This document shows, in pieces, positions 59,704 to 64,000 of a DNA stretch of 64,000 nucleotides. The stretch comes from Lentzea cavernae (GTDB lineage Bacteria > Actinomycetota > Actinomycetes > Mycobacteriales > Pseudonocardiaceae). The notes below the pieces were generated by a model. It was not told where the DNA came from. It saw nothing but the letters and a program-made list of their open reading frames with translations, and did not search any database. The DNA lies in NCBI RefSeq assembly GCF_014653695.1, contig NZ_BNAR01000003.1, forward strand, positions 186,001-250,000, read 5' to 3'. Each line of letters opens with the position of its first letter. The first letter of the stretch is position 1. A program made the translations under genes and the position numbers.

Positions 59704-60671
59704 CCGCAGGACTGCCTGTGCATGAGGGAGGGCGAGAGCCGGATGGTCTCCGGAGCCCTGTCCGGGTCCGCGATCCGGGAGAGCAGCAGCTTCACCGCGG
59801 TCCGCCCGATCTCCTCGACCGGCTGGGCCAGGGTGGTGAGCGGCGGTTCGATCAACGTGGCCCACTCGACCTCGTCGTAGGCGACGACCGCCAGGTCCGT
59901 GCCGAGCTTGAGACCGCGGGCGCGCAGTTCGTGCAGCATGCCGACGGTGACGAGGTGGTCCGCCGCGACGACGGCCGTCGCCGGGTCGTCCTGGTCGAGC
60001 AGCGGCGCGAGCCAGCCGCTCTGCGAGACCAGCGCCTCGTCCCACTTCAGGCCAGCGCGGCCGAGGCCGAGGCGGTAGCCGAGGATGCGCTCCTCGGTCG
60101 TCGCCACGCCCGCCTTGCCGCAGACGATGCCGATCCGCCGGTGACCGAGTTCAGCCAGGTGCCTGACCAGGCCCGACGTGGCCTGCACGTTCTCCGGCCC
60201 GACCTGGTCGATGTCCTTGGCGACGGTCAGCCGGTCGACGAGCACGGTCGGGATGTTGAGTCTCTTGAGCTCCGGCAGCACGAGGCTCCCGCCGCCGGCC
60301 GAGGGTGTGAGCAGCAACCCGTCGACTCTTCGCGAGCGCAGCATTCTGACCGCTGTCTGCTCGGACTCGGGGGTGTCCCTCGTGTCGATCAGCACGAGCG
60401 AATAGCCGCTGCGAGTCGCCTCGGACTCGATGGCGGCGATCAGCTCGGCGAAGTACGGGTGGGAGACCAGCGACACGGCGAGGCCCAGCGACTTGGTGCC
60501 GCCCATGACCAGCGAACGCGCGATGGCGTCCCCCGTGTACCCGGTCTCGTCGATCGCCTTCTGGACGCGCTCGCGCGTGTCCCCGGCGACCGGCCTCGTC
60601 TCGTTGATCACGTGTGACACCGTGGTGATGGAGACCCCCGCGAGAGCCGCGACATCCCGCATGGTGACCAT
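59697..60671 (-). CDS. LacI-family transcriptional regulator
   Basis: The 324-residue protein has the LacI HTH (MRDVAALAGVSITTVSHVIN) and hinge, followed by a periplasmic-binding-protein-like sugar domain with VDGLLLTPSAGGG and VVAYDEVEWATLIEPPLTT. The ATG giving MVTMRDV is used; MRDV nine bases later is also possible. It diverges from the PfkB kinase gene across a 34-bp gap and probably represses both directions until the sugar binds. Confidence 0.93.
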   Translation of the reverse strand: MVTMRDVAALAGVSITTVSHVINETRPVAGDTRERVQKAIDETGYTGDAIARSLVMGGTKSLGLAVSLVSHPYFAELIAAIESEATRSGYSLVLIDTRDTPESEQTAVRMLRSRRVDGLLLTPSAGGGSLVLPELKRLNIPTVLVDRLTVAKDIDQVGPENVQATSGLVRHLAELGHRRIGIVCGKAGVATTEERILGYRLGLGRAGLKWDEALVSQSGWLAPLLDQDDPATAVVAADHLVTVGMLHELRARGLKLGTDLAVVAYDEVEWATLIEPPLTTLAQPVEEIGRTAVKLLLSRIADPDRAPETIRLSPSLMHRQSCGC

Positions 60672-60705
60672 GACCAGGGACCATACCCGTTTGGAGGAAG
60701 CCCTG

Positions 60706-61551
60706 ATGGCAGCCGTGCTGTGTGTCGGGCTCACAACTCTCGACGTGACCCAGCGGGTGGACGAGTTCCCCGACGCCGGGCAGAAGATCCGTTCGCTCGG
60801 CGCGGTGCTGTCGCCCGGCGGTCCCGCCGCCAACGCGGCCCGCGCCGTCGCCGCATTGGGTGGAAGGGCCTCGTTGCTCACCGCTCTGGGTGCTGACGCA
60901 CTGGGTGATTTCGTGCGCGCTTCCTTGGATCCGGTCCAAGTGACCGCCGTTGCGGGCACGACGCCCGTGAGCATGGTCGTCGTCAGAGACGCTGATGGGG
61001 AGCGCACGGTCGTGTCCCGCAACGCGTCGGTGCCGGTGATCGCGCCCGATTTGACCGAACTCCTCGCCGCCGCGGACGTGCTGCTCTTGGACGGACATCA
61101 CGACGGCCTGGCATTGCCCGCCGCCCAACAGGCGAAAGCTCTCGGATTGCCTGTGGTGCTCGACGCCGGGAGCTGGAAACCTGTCCTCGATCACCTGTTG
61201 CCGCTGGTGGACGTGGCCGCCTGCTCCGCCGGGTTCGAGCGGTCCGAGGCCGAGGTGCACTCGTACGGGGTGCCGCTGGTCATTCGCACGCAGGGTGCGA
61301 AGCCGGTCACCTGGTCGCGGAACGGCTCTGCCGGAGAGCTGCCCGTGCCCGCGGTGGAGGTGAAGGACACGAACGGGGCCGGTGACGTCTGGCACGGCGC
61401 GTACGCCTACGCGCTCGCGTCGGGGGCGGACCCGGTGGACGCCATCGGCTTCGCGTCGGAGGCGGCCGCCGTTCGCGTCGGTGCGGTCGGGGACTGGGTT
61501 GAGAGGCTGGCAGGGTGGCAGGACAGCAGGTCAGGTTCGACGAGCTGCTAG
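60706..61551 (+). CDS. PfkB-family carbohydrate kinase
   Basis: The 281-residue kinase has the N-terminal GG-containing motif (LSPGGPAANAARAVAALGG) and the C-terminal catalytic signature DTNGAGDVWHG with Asp227. It phosphorylates a sugar or sugar acid; the subfamily is not clear. GGAGGAA precedes the ATG. It is divergent from lacI and overlaps the next kinase by 37 bp. Confidence 0.92.
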   Translation: MAAVLCVGLTTLDVTQRVDEFPDAGQKIRSLGAVLSPGGPAANAARAVAALGGRASLLTALGADALGDFVRASLDPVQVTAVAGTTPVSMVVVRDADGERTVVSRNASVPVIAPDLTELLAAADVLLLDGHHDGLALPAAQQAKALGLPVVLDAGSWKPVLDHLLPLVDVAACSAGFERSEAEVHSYGVPLVIRTQGAKPVTWSRNGSAGELPVPAVEVKDTNGAGDVWHGAYAYALASGADPVDAIGFASEAAAVRVGAVGDWVERLAGWQDSRSGSTSC

Positions 61552-62150
61552 AGCGGGCTCGCGTGCTCACCGATCAGGGTGAGCGCAAGATTCTCGGCAT
61601 CAGCGGTGCACCCGGTTCCGGCAAGTCGACACTCGCGCGGCGGCTCGTCGAGGCGCTCGACGGCCAGGCCGTGCTGGTCGGGATGGACGGCTTCCACCTC
61701 GCGCAGAGCGAGCTCGAACGGCTGCGGCTGGTCGAGCGCAAGGGCGCGCCCGACACGTTCGACATCCCCGGTTACGTGGATCTGCTCGGCCGGATCAAGG
61801 CGTGCGGGCCGGACATGATCTACGCACCGGAGTTCCGCCGCGAGATCGAGGAACCGATCGCGTGCGCCGTGCCGGTGCACCCGGACGTCCCGCTCGTCGT
61901 CACCGAGGGCAACTACCTGCTGCTCAACTACGACAAGTGGAAGCGCGTCCGGATCATCCTGGACGAGGCGTGGTTCCTGTTCATCGACGAGGACGTGCGC
62001 GTGCAACGCCTGATCGACCGCCATCTGCGGTACGGGCGCACCCTGTCCGAGGCCGAGGAACGGGTGCTGCACGGCACCGACCACGTCAACGCGCTGATGG
62101 TGAACTCGTCGAAAGCGTCCGCCGACCTGCTCATCACCGAGGTGCTCTAG
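61515..62150 (+). CDS. P-loop nucleoside/sugar kinase (uridine kinase/PanK-like fold)
   Basis: The 211-residue kinase has Walker A GAPGSGKS (31-38), MDGFHL, APDTFDIPGYVDLL and VVTEGNYLLL, the set found in fructose-transport-associated (FrcK/YggC-like) kinases. RHLRYGRTLSEAEERV forms the lid. It begins at GTG inside the PfkB gene. A kinase pair next to a LacI/isomerase operon suggests a small sugar-utilisation module; no transporter is present in the window. Confidence 0.9.
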   Translation: MAGQQVRFDELLERARVLTDQGERKILGISGAPGSGKSTLARRLVEALDGQAVLVGMDGFHLAQSELERLRLVERKGAPDTFDIPGYVDLLGRIKACGPDMIYAPEFRREIEEPIACAVPVHPDVPLVVTEGNYLLLNYDKWKRVRIILDEAWFLFIDEDVRVQRLIDRHLRYGRTLSEAEERVLHGTDHVNALMVNSSKASADLLITEVL

Positions 62151-62190
62151 ACAACCGCTTCGGCGGCGTGCGCGCGATCTCTCCTGGGGG

Positions 62191-64000
62191 ATGAGAGTGG
62201 ACTCTGCGCTGGGCTTGTTGTTGCGCCGGCACCGGATCGCCGCCGGTCTGACCCAGGAGGCGCTGGCCGAGAAGGCCGGCCTCAGCGGTCAGGCCGTCGG
62301 TGCCCTGGAACGCGGCGACCGCCGTCATCCGCACCGCGAGACGGTGCTCAGGCTCGCCGGCGCGCTCGGTCTGGGCGCGGACGACCGGGCCGAGTTCGCC
62401 GCGGCCGCCGCCCGCACGCCCCGGCCCCGCTGCGAGGCGTCCGCACCGGTCCGGCAGCTTCCCGCCGCGCCCGTGCGGTTCGCCGGACGCGAGGCCGAGG
62501 TCGCCGAGCTGACGGGCCTGCTGGAGCGGTCGGGGGTGGTGGTCGTCGCCGGCATGCCGGGAGTCGGCAAGACCTCGCTCGCGTTGCACGTCGCCCACCG
62601 GCTGGCGGAGCGCTTCCCCGACGGCCAGCTCTACCTGGACCTGCGCGGGAGCGTGTCGCCGGAGGACGCGCTGGGCCGGCTGTTGCGCGCGTTGGACCGG
62701 CCTGACCACGGCGGCACGCTCGCCGAGACCTCCGCGCGGCTGCGGTCCGCGCTGGCCGGCCGGCGGGTGCTGCTCGTGCTCGACGACGCGGCGACCGCCG
62801 CCCAGGTCGAGCCGTTGCTGCCCGGCACCGTCGGCAGCGCTGCGGTCGTGACCAGCCGCCGGGCCATGGACACCCTGCCGCAGGCCCACCACCTGCGGCT
62901 CGACGTGCTGCCCGAACGCGAGGCGCTCGACCTGCTCGCGGCCTACGCGGGACCCGAACGGACCGCCGACGCCTCCGCTGCCGAGCAGGTCGTGGAGCTG
63001 TGCGGACGGCTGCCGCTCGCCGTCCACCTCGCCGGAGCGCGGCTCGCGTCCAGGCCCGCCTGGCCGCTCGCGCACCTCGCCCGGCGCCTCGCCGTGCGCA
63101 GGCTCGACGAGCTGGACCGCGACGACGCGGGCATCCGGGCGAGCTTCGCCGTGTCCGTCGACCAGCTCGACCCGGACGACCAGACCGCCTTCACGCTGTT
63201 CGGCGTCTTCGAGGACGTCTCGCTGCCGGTCGCCGCCCGCCTGCTCGACGTGGACTCCCTCTCCGCCGAGCTGGTGCTGGAACGGCTGACCGACCTGCAC
63301 CTGCTGCAGGCGACGACGCCCGGCCGGTACCGGATGCACGACCTCGTCCGGACCTACGCCCGCGAGCAGCGCGCGGACCCCGAGGCGCTCGGCAGGGTCG
63401 CCGACCTGTTCGTCGCGGTGGCGTGGCGGTCGGTGGCGCTGGCCGTGCCGCACAGCCTCCGCGGGACCTGGGCCGACCCGGCGTGGGCCGCGGGAGCACC
63501 GGACTTCACGACGGCCGCGGCGGCGTTCGCGTGGCTCGACGAGCACCGTGCGCACCTGTCCGACCTCTGCCGCACACCGGGTGTGCCGGCTCCCGTGCTG
63601 GTCAGGCTCGCCATCGGGCTGTTCCCGTACTACCTGAGCCGGGGTCACCGCGAGGACTGGGCCGAGATGTGCGGGCTGGCGTTGCTGCTGGCGAGCGACC
63701 CGCGGGCCCGGGCCATCGTCGAGATGGACCTGGGGGTCGCGCTGCGGGACGCGGGCCACCTGCGCCGCAGCCTGGCCCAGTTCCGGGCGCTGGGCGACAC
63801 CGACGGCGTGGCGGTCTGCCTCACCAACCTCAGCGAGGTGCTGGAGACCGTCGAGACCGGTGAGGAGAGCCTCGCTCTCGCTCGCGAGCTGGGGCTGAGG
63901 TGCGTGGAGGCCGCGGTCCTGGAACAGCTGGGCAACGCCTACGGCAAGACGGGCGACCACGCGCGCGAGCTCCGTTGCTACGAGGACAGCCTGCGGCTCA
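62191..64000 (+). CDS. HTH/NB-ARC/TPR regulator (5' part; runs off the window)
   Basis: The open frame continues to the window end (603 codons seen). It starts at ATG after TGGGGG and reads an XRE HTH (residues about 5-60, TQEALAEKAGLSGQAVGALE), an NB-ARC ATPase with Walker A GMPGVGKT (121-128) and LLVLDDAAT, a winged-helix region and TPR repeats (LGVALRDAGHLRRSLAQF, QLGNAYGKTGDHARELRCYE). It resembles the XRE-NB-ARC-TPR group related to AfsR but lacks a BTAD domain. Such proteins regulate secondary metabolism or phage defence; its target is unknown. Confidence 0.87.
   Translation, partial: MRVDSALGLLLRRHRIAAGLTQEALAEKAGLSGQAVGALERGDRRHPHRETVLRLAGALGLGADDRAEFAAAAARTPRPRCEASAPVRQLPAAPVRFAGREAEVAELTGLLERSGVVVVAGMPGVGKTSLALHVAHRLAERFPDGQLYLDLRGSVSPEDALGRLLRALDRPDHGGTLAETSARLRSALAGRRVLLVLDDAATAAQVEPLLPGTVGSAAVVTSRRAMDTLPQAHHLRLDVLPEREALDLLAAYAGPERTADASAAEQVVELCGRLPLAVHLAGARLASRPAWPLAHLARRLAVRRLDELDRDDAGIRASFAVSVDQLDPDDQTAFTLFGVFEDVSLPVAARLLDVDSLSAELVLERLTDLHLLQATTPGRYRMHDLVRTYAREQRADPEALGRVADLFVAVAWRSVALAVPHSLRGTWADPAWAAGAPDFTTAAAAFAWLDEHRAHLSDLCRTPGVPAPVLVRLAIGLFPYYLSRGHREDWAEMCGLALLLASDPRARAIVEMDLGVALRDAGHLRRSLAQFRALGDTDGVAVCLTNLSEVLETVETGEESLALARELGLRCVEAAVLEQLGNAYGKTGDHARELRCYEDSLRL

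Noticed and set aside
62191..64000. SARP/AfsR antibiotic regulator
   Set aside because: The N-terminus is an XRE helix-turn-helix directly followed by NB-ARC; there is no OmpR-like plus BTAD region.

Overview
The window is high-GC actinobacterial DNA with strongly GC-biased third codon positions, frequent GTG starts, 1-11 bp gene overlaps and many apparently leaderless promoters. Mycobacterial-type FadE5 and FadA2, a dnaK-grpE-dnaJ-hspR operon with HAIR operators, a Rv0338c-like iron-sulfur reductase, an LAXTG (sortase E class) surface protein and numerous TetR, XRE and NB-ARC regulators point to a filamentous actinomycete, most likely Pseudonocardiales (Lentzea/Saccharothrix-like). The genus is an inference. 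Most of the window is chromosomal housekeeping and accessory metabolism. I see no prophage, insertion sequence, CRISPR array or biosynthetic gene cluster.

Layout. 1-5 kb: FadA2-like thiolase, SIMPL protein plus a tiny membrane protein, an AAA ATPase, a 48-residue basic protein and a beta-hydroxyacid dehydrogenase preceded by a strong terminator hairpin. 5-14 kb: secreted S37-type peptidase, NYN/PIN-like protein, HAD phosphatase, TetR/SDR divergent pair, dienelactone hydrolase, FAD oxidoreductase, lipoprotein, pentapeptide-repeat membrane protein, DUF4259 protein and a PIN toxin/excisionase-type antitoxin module. 14-20 kb: NHLRC2-like thioredoxin/NHL protein with a stand-alone GroES-like protein, VanW-family protein and DUF1206 membrane protein. 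20-29 kb: C-terminally truncated Cmx-type exporter behind a 13-codon leader ORF, FadE5, Tet(X)-like monooxygenase with divergent TetR, orphan response regulator, sodium:solute symporter, tRNA-Gly(CCC), dcd. 29-37 kb: CDF transporter, MarR, LASTG surface protein, membrane (Fe-S) oxidoreductase, SMR/TetR pair, DUF4097 lipoprotein.

37-64 kb: heat-shock operon dnaK-grpE-dnaJ-hspR plus an unrecognised fifth gene; SDR/TetR pair with tandem 23-bp palindromes; a divergent serine hydroxymethyltransferase; flavohemoprotein; PPOX-class protein; a 145-bp near-perfect hairpin; DHA2 exporter; VOC protein; clpB under its own HAIR site; aldo/keto reductase with XRE regulator; pyrE; TrmH-type methyltransferase; GH76 enzyme; a LacI-controlled sugar cluster (isomerase, PfkB kinase, P-loop kinase); and the 5' part of an HTH/NB-ARC/TPR regulator that runs off the window.

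How the parts work together. Two regulons can be read from the DNA. (1) HspR sites (CTTGAG-type arms, N7, CTCAAG-type arms) lie in front of dnaK and of clpB, and hspR is the fourth gene of the dnaK operon, so the disaggregase system appears auto-controlled. (2) A palindrome with the form TTACT-N4-AGTAA lies in front of the thiolase, FadE5 and the membrane iron-sulfur oxidoreductase, tens of kilobases apart. This suggests a dispersed fatty-acid oxidation regulon that links acyl-CoA dehydrogenation to a membrane electron acceptor.
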